Source: Rhyzopertha dominica
Lineage: Eukaryota > Arthropoda > Insecta > Coleoptera > Bostrichidae
Direction of reading: 5' to 3'
Assembly: GCA_025024175.1 (NCBI GenBank)
Contig: QCXZ01000086.1
Coordinates: 1,860,001 to 1,924,000, forward strand
DNA length: 64,000 bases
The position numbers and the translations under genes were made by a program. How positions within the stretch are numbered: the first letter of the stretch is position 1; each line of letters starts with the position of its first letter. Below are positions 11,601-23,147 of this stretch, in pieces. The notes under the pieces are model-generated. The model worked only from the letters and a program-made list of their open reading frames with translations. It did not search any database and was not told the origin of the DNA.

Positions 11601-14600
11601 CTACGTCTTTTAAATAACACGAGAACTACATCCCGACGATGCCTCTTACCAGTGTAGACGAAACGTCAACAGTATTTTGAAAATCTCCAAAAAAGTACAA
11701 TGTGTCAATCTGACTCAGGTCGTGAAAGCTTACTTTCCTGGACAAATCATTGTTTTGTCTTTTTTTAAAAGCCTGAAAAACAATAACTTTTATGGGGACG
11801 AAAGGAATAATAATAAATTATCTCGTACATGTTAGTTCCCCCAAATTTCTAAAGTGAGGCGATGTTTGAGCTTCAGTGAGTTTTATCGTTTGTGCGTTTT
11901 GCAGCTGAATCCTCGCACGTCGTCGGTAAAAAACTGTTAGCGCTAAGACGTGACGATGAGCGACATTATCAATTTGTACGATCTCGCCGTTCCTCGCTCC
12001 GCTTCCAATAAGGGATGCAAAAGTTATAGATGAAAATACCATAACCTCTGCACCCGGGAATACAATTATCTCAAGTCTGCTTGCCGCAGCCGCGCACCCG
12101 CTGAAATATCTCCTTTTAATATTGAAATGTTCGTTTGATATAACGATTTCACGTCGTGCGTCGGTTTCAGTCCCAGCGAATATTTTTAAGCGGGGCGAAA
12201 TTAACTAGGACGCCTTATATGAAAGTACGGATATGATCTACGATATGACTTCCATGCGGGGTTATTTTTGGGGAAGAAAATTCAGCGCTTCCCATCTATC
12301 AAGTTATAAGCGACTTGTTTTGATGCAGGCATGGCGTGTCGCTTTCAAAGTCGATTACGTCCACGCACACGGTGCTCCGTAAAAAAAATTCTGTCTGTTG
12401 TGGTTGGCTGGAATATCAGTACGTAAATCAAAACATTGTCCGTGCTCGCTATACTCGGTGGTATTGTATTATAGGGGTACTTAAAACTGATTACTCCGAG
12501 TGCTCATTATTGACTCCCATCAGTCCGTTTTTATAAAAGAGCTAATAATATTTTGTTTGAATTGTAGCTAGAAATTACGTGCCCAAGTAGGAGTTTTTTT
12601 TTGTAATAACATTAAGTGACGTGAAATCATTGGGTGTTCTTGTGTTATTTAATGTCTGGTGCGTCATCAAAGGGTCAACAGTTCTTGGTCCGGCTAAATT
12701 AGTTTTTTCAAAATATCTAGTAAGTTAAGAACTTTTTCAGAAATCCAAAAAATGCATTAAATTAGGCCCTCAAAACTGCAAATCCGTTTTTATTTAACCT
12801 TCTTTCTATCTTTGCTAGTTGCCGAAATCCCTATCGAAAGAATACTATATATCCGTACACGGACCGATAACAGAGCAGATGTATCGAACACTTCTGATGC
12901 TACATCTTACANAATCGTGGATGATTTAAANCGAATGAGTACTCTAATTAACTTNAATAACATGTATACTGTATTATTTCCCCCTATACTGAAGAATTTA
13001 GTTATAAAATAATCAATTTACTGGTAAAGTTTTGCAATATTCGGGTCTGTTACCTGCTCTTTAGGGTTGAGAATTTGGCTGAAAATAATTAAATTAGCTA
13101 GCAATCTGTAGGTTATACTTTTAGATATTTAAATAAAAGACTAAAAGTACACAAAGGAGATGTAAGAAATTGAAAAACGACCTCGGTAGTTTTTAATCGG
13201 AATTTTGAACGACAGCGGTCACTAGTTTTTTATCTTATATCTGTTACAAACAGAGACCTTCTGGCGACGGTCTGGAAGGGCTTTCAACTTTTACCGGGAA
13301 TTTCATCAGAGCTCGAAGGGCCTATGCAAATTATCGACAAAAGAAACGAACAAAAGAAATGACAGGGGAACCTGGTTATTTCAAATCACCAGCTCTTTAT
13401 AGACATCCAAGAATTTTACCTCGGAATTTTCGAGCGGGGTGCATGTCGGATGGGAGACCTTTTCTGTGCCGTCCGTGCTTGCGTTTCCACAGTATGCGCT
13501 GCTGTCTACGCTAAGAACTCCGGGCTGTATTTTCATCGAAAACAGAATGCCAGTTCAATCCCGACTGGCTGATTTACATGCATGGCTAATGCGTTATCGA
13601 TTGGTCCGTAAAGTTGGAATTCTGAAGTGCGTGCGAATTAGGTTTATAATTGAACACGTCTGCTGTTACACGGAAGTGGTGTTGCGCATTTGCAGTCTGA
13701 AAAACCACCGCAAAATGTGCGGTTAATGTAAGTAAAACTAAACTGGAGTGACATTTTTATTAATGCTCACACGATACATCTAAAGGTATTAAATTACTTT
13801 GGGCAAGTCCATGGAATTAATATAAAGAGAGTCACATCCTTTCCATCCCCCTCCAAGGAATTATATTATCTGATACAGAATAATTATAAGTCGCTTTTAG
13901 ACTACATAGCTAACTAATTAATTGGGTGAAATGTTTAAGAAGTTGCAGTACTTGAGCAAACTTTGACACCTCAGTAAATAACGTAATAAAGAACAACAAC
14001 CAAAGAATCATGTACCTATTCCAAATGTAAAATGCTCAGTAAAAGCTGTACACTAAATTTAGCGCGGGCTGGTGATGAACACCCCAAAGAGGAAATTTGC
14101 AAATATTAGTATTTATAGCCAAATTTATCATTTAGGTGTTTTATTTATAGCTAGGTTTCGGGTTGGCAAACATTGTATTTTCGCACGACGTGGGAACGAA
14201 TGGTGTCGAATAAGAACAACGAAATCAAATTTGTATCTATTAAAGCTGACGCCATTCTTAAATACGTCTGCCAAAGTCATAACAAGCTTAAATGCGGGTT
14301 GTAAAACGGTTTCGTAGATGTAAACTTTTTACTGCAACTGCAGACATCAATGTGACCGAATAGAATTTCAGACAACTCTCAATACTCCAGGAAGTAAAAG
14401 TCAGTCTTTTGGGATATTATTAGAAAAATAAAGCTTGTTTAATTAAAACAAGAATGTTCAGTTAATATAATATCCCTATAATGCTCAAACAACAGACAAT
14501 AGGTACTCCTCTGCCGGATAACATGAAAATGAACGCACCTTGTACAATGAACGTTTATTCCGTTAAACAACCCCTTCGCTGGAAGCACGTACAACCCTCA

Positions 14601-15400
14601 ACTTAGAGGATCCGTTGTCCAGGCATCCGACAAAAAACAGCTTTGTTTATGGGATCGATAGTTCTTGTGCTCTGCACCAAGGGGAATGCGTGATAATAGT
14701 GTCATCTGGGTTGGCACCGACTGTAGACTTTGGTTTTGGCAGTTGGCACCAGATGATAAATGCATTTCTCGGACTCATACAACTTCGTCGTGATAATGCC
14801 CTTATTCGTTTGTATAAAGCCTTTATCGATGCATAATTTATTTATTTATGTACAGTAATATACAAAAATTATTTCACATAAACACACACGAACTGTTTAT
14901 GTCGGTTTATCGTTATTGATTGCAATGCCTGACAAAGAACAGTAAACTTCTTGACAATATTTTGCCACGGCCTCCTGATTCAAACCCAATCGATTATGTT
15001 TGTTCTAACTAAAGAGCGTTCAGGTAATTCAATTGAACTAAACAGACAAATTTGGAAATAGGCGTATAGAACGACACAAAAGAACAGCCAGGAGCGAGTA
15101 AACTTTCATTTAGTTTTACAGCAGCGTAGGGAGCAGTTGAAGTTAAGTAAACAAACTAAGAAGCGGTCGATGGTGTTAGTGGCTGCACAGTTTCTGCTAT
15201 TGTACGTACCGTTTTATTTCCCAAATTCCTCACGCGACAACTTAAGTACGCCGACTTCCCTATTAATGCCGTCACATTCTTGGGGGTCGTCTCGTCGAAG
15301 TAGGGCTCTAAAACTCGGACCGGCGGCAAAGCAGCGGCAGTCACGGTATTCTGTCCATTTCGGGAGGAAGTTTGGACTGCATCCCCTTGTACGAGCAGCA
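5544..15400 (-). CDS. Dpr-family two-Ig-domain cell-surface protein (5 exons; 5' exon missing)
   Basis: Dpr (defective proboscis extension response) proteins are insect neuronal surface proteins that bind DIP partners and help specify synapses; this is family knowledge. Exons 15400-15210, 9540-9330, 7447-7320, 7264-7096 and 5683-5544 join in frame into 278 residues plus stop. Ig1 has its cysteines in LSCRVRN and YECQIS, its core tryptophan in VSWIRHRDIHILT, and the Dpr signature TDQRFQA and WTLQIKW. Ig2 has cysteines in LTCIAK and KYSCSPSS, with FWYHNDE and RGGVSVITEKG. N-glycosylation sequons are NVT, NKT and NLT. The C-terminus after GESPAAMQTG is hydrophobic and ends in IDGWK, fitting a GPI-anchor signal or a membrane segment. 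I cannot say which numbered Dpr it is. The first exon seen starts in phase 1, so a signal-peptide exon lies upstream. Distinguishing it from a DIP rests on the VSWIRHRD, QRFQA and VHVLNGE motifs. Confidence 0.92.
5684..7095 (-). other. Intron of the Dpr gene (1.4 kb)
   Basis: AT-rich and without recognisable exons or elements. The minus ORF at 5991-6203 has a basic, Q-rich composition but no motif or splice support. Confidence 0.5.
7096..7264 (-). CDS. Dpr exon: second half of Ig2
   Basis: The minus acceptor GAACTTTCAG precedes 7264 and the donor is AACG|GTATGG after 7096. It follows a 55-base intron. It encodes VISYDSNRGGVSVITEKG, then an unusual extra cysteine (SVSCLLMQ), the conserved NDSGKYSC and IMVHVLNG. 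It is left in phase 1. Confidence 0.92.
7320..7447 (-). CDS. Dpr exon: first half of Ig2
   Basis: The minus acceptor CTTTTGCAG precedes 7447. The donor is GACGAA|GTATGG after 7320. It completes a valine codon and then encodes PHASILGAPDIYVHQGS, the NLTC of Ig2 and FWYHNDE. A second, stronger-looking donor (AAAG|GTACGT) lies 13 bases further on, but using it would break the frame into the next exon. Confidence 0.88.
7448..9329 (-). other. Intron of the Dpr gene (1.9 kb)
   Basis: AT-rich. One plus-strand patch at about 8420-8530 has a coding-like reading (KAGQYTDAKRIFKIEEV) that could be a transposon relic; it is discussed under findings. Otherwise nothing is recognised. Confidence 0.5.
9330..9540 (-). 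CDS. Dpr exon: second half of Ig1
   Basis: The minus acceptor TTGTCTTTCAG precedes 9540 and the donor is GTTG|GTAAGT after 9330. It is 211 bases, entered in phase 0 and left in phase 1. It encodes VSWIRHRDIHILT, TTDQRFQANHH, WTLQIKWTQKRDAGVYEC and the Ig1 G strand. Confidence 0.93.
10281..10300. repeat. (ATAG)5 microsatellite
   Basis: Five perfect tandem ATAG units, followed closely by N bases at 10306 and 10337, which may reflect allelic length variation or poor base calls. Confidence 0.9.
14411..14476. repeat. Nested inverted repeat (cruciform-like)
   Basis: The outer arms are GGGATATTAT at 14411-14420 and ATAATATCCC at 14467-14476, a perfect 10-bp match. Inside, CTTGTTT at 14434-14440 pairs with AAACAAG at 14446-14452 around a 5-base loop. 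It could be a small foldback element or a chance palindrome. Confidence 0.6.
15210..15400 (-). CDS. Dpr exon: N-terminal linker and first half of Ig1
   Basis: The minus-strand acceptor TTTCTTTCAG precedes 15400 and the donor is ACG|GTACGT after 15210. Two bases finish a codon, then 63 codons follow. It encodes a linker, the pre-Ig motif LEPYFDETTPKNVTALIG and the first Ig1 cysteine in YLSCRVRNLGNKT. It ends in phase 0, exactly before the VSWIRHRD exon. Confidence 0.9.
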
Positions 15401-18400
15401 CTGAAAGAAAGAATGACTTTTTAGTTGTCTTCGCTTTGGGGCGAATCGAATAAATTGGTCTTTTGGAAGTAAATCTAGACTAGTTAAGTGTCCAATGAAT
15501 CTATCAAAATTTGATTGATTGATGAAGATAATGCCAGCTAGTAAGTTTGATAATCAGGAAAACGAGTGAACGAGGTGAAAACATATTTTACAAAGCAGTG
15601 CCAGCTGAAAGACGTTTACAATATTTCCTTTGCGGAGGTTCAAATATATCTCACGTCGGGTGCAGCTGCTTGGTGGTGTTCAATAGCACATTTACGAAGT
15701 ACAAGTGGTTGTGCTTAGCCGAAACTAGCTGTACATCAAGCACGTTACGAACTTGATACCACACGCTTTACAATCGCCGGCAGAAAGTGATGGGGTTTAC
15801 AGTAAAGGACCTAACTTACTAGGAAAGTGTACTTAGGAAAGCAGGCTAATGTAGACCTTACAAAATATATTACAGAGGCATAGGATATGGAATTTATGTA
15901 ACGGAATTGAGGCAATATTCTTGTTACAATCCTTACTGAATATGTTAACTAANACATTAAATTATATATTGTATATCTACGTAGCCATATCTTTTGAACC
16001 GAAAAAGATAATCGAATAATCCCAAAACAGTTTCGGTAGGATCGAAGGGAAATGGTATACTTGTATGCTATCCAACAAGCTGAAAAAAATTGAAGAAAAT
16101 TCGTGAGATTTTAGCAAATATTGCTGCAGGTTTATTTTCTGTTGCATTGAACGTAATATATTACAAAGTTTTGTATTTTAGCGCAACATGGTAACATTAC
16201 AATCTCCTGCCACCATGACATGCTTTGCAGATTTTGCTTTGATTAGCATATATTATATATTTTGTCTAACTAAAACCATAGTATCAGCATGCTATTTCAT
16301 AAGTATTGCGATTTCCTTACTTTTGCTTTACAGATGCCAGCTAGTGTTCAGTATAATATTTCATTATCATTTAAGCATTTGCTGGGTTGTAGTGTTATAA
16401 GATTTCTACCTCCTGAAATGTATAGCTGAGGATAAGAGACTTTAGTATGCGATAAAATACGTCATTATTGTGCTTCATAATAAATTGACAGATGGTGGTA
16501 CCTGTGTATTTTAGATCCGACGGTCTCTATGCCATTGAAAAAATTTAAAAAGCTCTCTAAGAGCAGACACATTTGTAATATTAATAAACGGACAAAGAAC
16601 CTCATAATGACGCCATTAGCTAAGCCTATAAGTTCATTACTACACTCTTTTCCGACGTAAGCCTTTTCCTCTTTACACAAAAAGCTTTGATCAAATTTCC
16701 AAGCCACTCAATCTATATGAAAAGTTTTTTTGATGAGAATATAAAAAAAAGTTGTACCTGAAAAGAATGCTCGATGGCGATATAATACCAGTCGCGAACG
16801 TGTTCTTTGCTTATCTTTCCCTTTGCATCTTTACATCAATAAAAAAATACAACCCGCCCGTTGGCAAACAGTCCTCAACTTTGATAGACACTTCGAAATG
16901 CGATAACTTTGGGCAATGACCCACATTTAGGGGTTAAAACTAATGCATTTCCTCGTAACAGCGCTTAATGTTCAGCTGTCTGGTGCACGCCCGTTGCCAA
17001 GAAACCTTCGCCGTCAGGAACAGTCGAATGGCCACATTCCAACTCTAAATAATTACAAACTCTTTAGACGTGTCAGATACGCACTGATCATTCACAGTTT
17101 AATTAACACCGACCACGCGGCCATTATTATAGCTCCGGAACCAATTAACTGGAACACTCCACAAACTATACTGCAACTGATCTGAAGGTGGCAATTTTAT
17201 CTTAACAACAACAGACCGACAAAGTTTGTAGGTACAGAGTACTATAAATTGCTTTTATAATTAATTAATACATATATTTGCATCGCTTGTTTAACCTTAG
17301 AATTGAAAATTTTTAATTTATTTTTTGCGAGATATTTTACGTTCAATAGTTTGTATCATAAAACCAGCTTTTGTTAACTTTAGATTATATGAGACTGAGC
17401 TTAAGCACTTGTTGAACAATAAAAATTCCAAAAAACAAGAGAACGCGATTGGAATCGATAGAGAAAAAGTTATCATCTGTATATTCCAGTGGAATCAACA
17501 GATAATAACTTTTTGTCTTCTGTAGAAAAGAATATTTTTCGGGTATCTTAATTTACAGTCAATTAATTCATCATTTTAAGACAGCACTCTGAGAAATGGT
17601 TATCGCAATAAGAGTATTTGATCAAGTGGTCGTCCAATCAAGTAAATTGTTCCCATATAAATGCTACCTAGGTGCATATTTGATAAAGAGAGCTGAATAA
17701 TTTTGTTTTTTTCCATCAACTACTCCTACACGGTATCCCACTAGCTGGAAATACAACTACTTAAAGCACAGAATAAAAATTAGTAACCTAAAAAAATTGT
17801 CACATCTTGGAGGACACAGCTTCATTTTTTGTGCGCCACGTTGTCTTTGGCTTCTGTAAGAAAAAGAGAGGAAATCCTGTGCCACAATTAGCAGGCCCAG
17901 TTCAGAAATAACATACACTTGATGACTGTCGCAAGCAGATGCATTTGTAAACACGCGCTACTCATTAAATAAGCGGCACGCTGCACAACCACATTTAACA
18001 TCAAAGGGCCCTGCCGGCACTAAATATCGGACAGAATCCTAATGGGTCAAGTGAGATCGTCGCTGACCCGTGCCCTTCACTTTTTGCCGTACACGGAATG
18101 CCACCCCTGCATATACATAGGCATGCCGGGAATCTATTGGTCACATTGGATTTATCGACGCAAGTGAAAACTAAATATTTGCTCTTCTTGCTTGAAAACT
18201 AACTGCTCTTGTTTTGGATATTCAGGTTGTTGCAACAATCGGAAAAATCATTAGGAATGAAGAGTGTGCTTGAAACAATGTGAACAACCAATCCCACCAA
18301 TAACGCAGTTCGGTGTGGTGTCAAGGAGTGAGTTGAAGAACGTAGGATTTTAGCATCGCAACTTTTTTATAAGCTGATATACTTAAATTACTAGACTTTC

Positions 18401-19053
18401 AAGTTACAACTTTAAAAATGCAAGTTATTGAGACCTTTAGTGACCTTCTCAACAGTTTACATGAGGCATTACAGATTTGCTATATTTTTATTCTAAAAAA
18501 GTAAACAACATAAGCAATAAAATTACGTTTTACCTGTTTATTAAACGAATAATTAGCAAATATAATTTTAGAAGCGAGCGAGTTTCGGCAATCTCATAAA
18601 ATACTCCATACTTGCTTTTATATTGTTGCTACACAATATTGATCAACCACATTAATCCTAGTTCTTTGTTACCGAAACCCCTCTCGTCAGTTATTGCTTT
18701 TAAATTAACGACTGAATTTTATTGCGAAAAATAAATCCGCTTATCGGCATCGGTTTAAAAAATGCAGCGCTTCGTTGGAAACTTGTTATTTCATATTGGA
18801 TATTACAATTTAATTTCGATGAAGGGAAAATTGACTTCGTCTTTAAAGATTGCTGTACCCATATACATATGTATGCGTAAATAAACATCAACTTGTTTAA
18901 AAATTAAACACTAAGTTACAATCCCAGGCATGATATAGTGTTTGTTTCCCTGGTATAAGAGTGTTTGTGGTACAGTTCTTAATTCGTGTTCTATCCTTCC
19001 CCAGACATGTTTTTAAACTAATCTTGCTCAAATTTAATTTTTAATGAAGTGAA
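15401..19053. other. Non-coding stretch upstream of the Dpr Ig1 exon
   Basis: Taken as part of the Dpr first intron, because the exon at 15400 opens in phase 1 and needs an upstream exon. A careful look for a minus-strand signal-peptide exon ending in phase 1 found none. The hydrophobic minus ORF near 16465-16707 has a GT only in the wrong phase. The only structure of note is the hairpin at 17460-17518. Confidence 0.4.
17460..17518 (-). repeat. Near-perfect hairpin inside the presumed Dpr intron
   Basis: The arm at 17464-17480 pairs with 17498-17514 over 17 positions. The single plus-strand mismatch (C17474/A17504) becomes a G-U pair on the minus strand, the Dpr transcript strand. After two unpaired positions, 17483-17487 pairs with 17491-17495 around a 3-base apex. 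Three more pairs extend the base. The fold resembles a small-RNA precursor but its apical loop is very tight. Confidence 0.5.
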
Positions 19054-19273
19054 GTGCGGTTTGAAGGGTCTTCCATTATAAATCACGACACAAGGATTAT
19101 GAAATTTTTCTATCTTTTATTTTCAGACAAACAGACACCAGAAAAAACTANGACAGTTTTGGTTTTCGTTTTTATGAATAACTCTTCCAGAGCTTCTATT
19201 ATCGAAGCTAACGATTTTTTCAGTCAACAGCAACAAAAAAACGAAGAAATTATTTCGTATATGACAAATAACA

Positions 19274-19482
19274 ATACTGAAAATCATTAAATTAATATGG
19301 GCCAACCTGAAAAGAGATATGGTACGAACCGAAGTGGAGAAAATTGACCAACAGTTGAGGGAAAACTATATGAAATACGTTAAAGAGTGGAAGATTTTNA
19401 TGTTTCCGCCAATATTCCCAGATTAGTTATCAGTGAAGGCATTGAAGGAAAAACTGACAGTGATAACAGTGAAAGTGATTAA
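19274..19482 (+). mobile_element. Possible Tc1/mariner-type (DDE) transposase C-terminal relic
   Basis: The plus strand reads KLIWANLKRDMVRTEVEK followed by a helical stretch to YVKEWKI. After a stop and frame change comes an acidic end, TDSDNSESD, then TAA. In these transposases a (P)IELIWxxxK motif follows the last catalytic acid, and several families end with an acidic serine-rich tail. The catalytic region is not recognisable and there are stops and an N at 19399, so any function is lost. The assignment rests on two weak motifs. Confidence 0.35.
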
Positions 19483-19499
19483 TAAATAAAAATGAAACT

Positions 19500-22400
19500 T
19501 TTATTTCACTCACGACAGCCAAAGGTTAATTCTAAGTACACAGGCAATTATTTGGTGGTCATAGCTTTAAAAGTGCAATATAATCTTATTGTATTTGGAG
19601 AGATATACCACCCTTGTGAATTGAAATAACGTGAGCGGTTTTTCAAACGCCTTTACTAACAATAAGCGGTGGAAGTATATAATTGAATAAATAATGTTCA
19701 ATATCGAGCAGGTAGCAAATCCATCACACTCAAACTTATATGGACATAATAAAATACTTCCCGATCCCACATACATTTAGTTTTGCTATAGATTCATTTG
19801 TCTAAATGTATGATGGTTGCAACAAGCGCGAAACACGTGATGTTTTTATACTTAAGTTTTGGAGAGTGTGAAAATCCGCGGCTAAATCTCAGTTGCAAAT
19901 GAGACGCAAAGGGTGCGATGATAGTTGAAGACCACAGGAACGTCGCCCGTGAAACCCCTGTAATAACTGCAGGCGTTTTCCGCCCTCATCCAGGTACCCT
20001 TAAGCCGGATGTCAAGTTGCCGGCAAGTCTCGTGACAACAGCGGTTGAACTCCGGTTTCAGGGCAGACCCGTGTTTCCATTCCAGGGGCTGTCCTGTTAC
20101 AAGGACAATTTCCACGCCGGACCCCGGCATATTGAGACCGCATATCTTCCAGGCTGACATCTGAGGAAATACTCCGAGCCAATTTTGGCGTCCTAAAAGA
20201 TCAACAAATTTGCTTGTCCGCCCTTTCGGGACACGGAAGCGTTTAACCGATAGTTCGGACGCGAGCGAATGTTCCAAGTCGAAAAACTTTGCTGGCCCAC
20301 GGGATAAGCAAGCGCCTTCACTTGCTACTGCTTTTTCGAACGACAATGAAGAGAGTGTGTACTAGGAGTCCCACCATCTTCAGTGATCATCACGAACGCC
20401 GATTAATTAAATTTGGAAACAATTCTATAAATGTGAATTTGCTTCAATTACTTGTAGTAAATATTTTAGGTTTACTGCAAGTTGAAATTGAAACTTTTGC
20501 TTGGAAATAACAAATGATCTAATTAGCCACATATCTGAGGGTAAGAGAGAATGCCCTTTAACGATCCACACAAAAGTTGCGTCTTTCTTAGTCATTGTTT
20601 GTTCATCTCTTCTTCAATACTTCTGGCTATATCTTAATTGTAGGTAGGTATATACGATTATTATGTTGATCGGCTAAATAAAGCATCCCTCCCTTCTTTT
20701 ACTTGAAAATACAATTCGATAGAGACTAAATGTCATTACAGCATATAATAAGAAACCTGTTACGCTTTTATCACACAAAGAGAAAAGCTTTCCAGATTAG
20801 ATCATAATGAAGTAAATGAAGAAATAGCAAGAGCTTTGAGAGACCAGTGTAATTTCCTCGCCTCGACGGGATGTTTACTTTTTTCCTCTTTCGAATTGAC
20901 AAAGCAGTCCTGAATAAACGGCGATGAAACTGAAAATTTCATTGTCATTTAACATATACAGGGTGGTCAGATTTTGATCAAATAAATAATTCAGTACCAG
21001 TACTTGTCCAGACAATTGAAATTTAAAAAAATATTTGGAATAATTTTTTTTAATTTCAATAAATAATAATTTAATTTTAATTATTTATTGCATAAATGTC
21101 TAGCGTTAACAAGAAACGGTTAGGTAACCAGAAATTTGTTGTTACAATATCTGTATTCTTATACCTACTTTGAAAGCTGCCTACCACCACAATCGTTGCA
21201 TAAAAAATTATTCTTAAACTTAAAAAGTTAAAGATTAAGATGCTCATCTGACTGTGAGACAATTCTGGAAAACTCAAGTCCTAAAACTGAAAGGCCTTTG
21301 ATTCCAGGGGTTAGATCATTACTACAAAAATATATTATTAGCATTTCTTGACAAATAAATAAAAACATTATCTTCATATAACGCCAGCAAATTACTTTAA
21401 AACATTGATCCCCTGAGAATTGATGAAAAATTTATTTTTTTTAATTTGTCATTCTTTTAGACGAATAAGATTATTAGAATAAAGTTTTTCATTTTTGGAA
21501 AATAAACTATCCAGTTTTTGAAAATAATATCAAGATATTATATATTTTCTCTACCGATACACTTTTCATTGAAAAAAATATAAGTTGGTGTCAAAAACAG
21601 ATGATAAAAAAATTGCTTTTATACTGCTTGAATTACTGTGTAAATGTACAATGAAATGGTCAGTAACTGTAGGGTGCACGTCTATTAAAATAATTGATTC
21701 AGTATAATTTATATTACCTCTCATTTATTTCAAATAAATATTTTGGCAGACAGCCTCCCACAAACTTTACTTTAAAAAAGCTTTTTATTGTTTTTTAATT
21801 CCCTTTGTGTGAATAACATATATGTAGTTACTTTTTAAATGCGTGTTGTTTCACGTACCTAGCAAAACTGTTTGTTGATAAATTAAATTCAGCTGAAAAA
21901 AATGACTGCTATTTTGATATTTTCAGCTCCATGAGGTTACTATGCTTTAACAGAACTAGAAAAGCAAATAAAAAGCGATGCTTGCCTACTAAGAATAACA
22001 TTAAAAAAATCATGTTACTAATCAGTACAATTGTTCGATTAAAAAGCAACAAATTTTCTATATTTGAAGACGGTAAACGGTCATTTTTGCTTTATCAAGC
22101 TGTATTAAGGAAGAGCGTCTTAATTACAACTATTGTTTAAAAAAAATCATTATTTATAATGTGTAATAAATAATAATAAGCATGTATGTTATGGTCGTTA
22201 GAACGCCGTTCAGTAGTGTAGTTTTCTAAAGGGAGAAGTGGTCCAAATCGTTAATCTTTTTTGCCTTATAAATGATAATATAGGTGTGTAAGATTATACA
22301 CGGTAATTGATCATTAGTACTGACGTTACCTATTAAACTTATTTAGGATTATAGTTGAATAGAATACAAGTAATTTTTGACAATATTTAAAATTTGTATC

Positions 22401-23147
22401 TAACACTGGTGTAATTATTTTTTATAGCTCAAATTAATTTGACTGGGAAAAACTACCATTAATGAAGTGGTAGACTATTTCTCTATAAATAAATTTGTTG
22501 AACTTCCTAGTGGATTATGTATTGTACAGTTACGGATAATATAAAACCCGTATCGTTTTTTTTTTCACCGGACTGCGATTTTGGATATGAATATTCATTA
22601 GAAGGGCTTGTTGCGCTGTGTTGAGTGCTAAGTACGGTTGAAAAACACGACCTCTAACCTGAGGGTGACATGTTACGTCAGTGAAATTCGCTGTTGTAAT
22701 TTTCATGGACCCGTTAATGAATTCGTACTAGAGCGATGTTCGTTTAATTTTTAGCCCCTAACGGCAAACCGACGCCGAACGCTTCTAATAAATTTCATCC
22801 AGGTCTCTTGTGCATTATGTTTTGAACTGAACGGTGTATCACGTCATCCTATTTTTTTGTTATCTACGGTAGAGCTAATATTTCCTTTTATAAATAAACA
22901 AAAACTAGAAACAAGAAAAGGGGAAAAAAGAAATACAAAAACACTATAAAAGTTTTGATTGATTTCAAACCTTTCCAAAATATTGAAAGGATAATTAGAA
23001 TTTACATTTTGGTTAATAGTCACACATTAAAATAGGGCCTCAGCAATATGGGTTTGTTAAAAATAAAGAAACTAAAGATTCTTTAAGATTTATAACTTAT
23101 TTAATTTAGTGTATAAAAATAAATTGTACAGAAGTGAACCATTAATA
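19500..23147. other. Non-coding stretch
   Basis: Contains a GC-richer block at 19900-20360 that is open in several frames on both strands without ATG-led coding support, two neighbouring AT-rich hairpins at 21015-21090, and an ACAGGGTGGTC motif at 20958 like those seen at some transposon ends. No gene is recognised. Confidence 0.4.

Larger units (their letters stand above)
9541..15209 (-). other. Intron of the Dpr gene splitting Ig1 (5.7 kb)
   Basis: AT-rich with an ATAG microsatellite at 10281-10300, single N bases at 10306, 10337, 12912, 12931 and 12955, and a nested inverted repeat at 14411-14476. Short ORFs on both strands lack motifs. A large intron inside Ig1 just before the VSWIRHRD segment is common in dpr genes. 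Confidence 0.5.

Noticed and set aside
13545..13575. Possible tRNA T-arm (AGTTCAATCCCGACT)
   Set aside because: The flanking bases do not form the five-base T stem and no acceptor stem or A-box lies at the right distance.
16465..16707. Hydrophobic minus frame (RFFVRLLILQMCLLL) as the Dpr signal-peptide exon
   Set aside because: The only nearby donor (CACAG|GTACCA) leaves phase 2, which cannot join to the phase 1 acceptor at 15400.
19882..20346. 154-codon minus-strand open frame
   Set aside because: It begins at a TTG, has no recognised motif, overlaps an open plus frame and lies in a GC-richer patch where long chance frames are expected.
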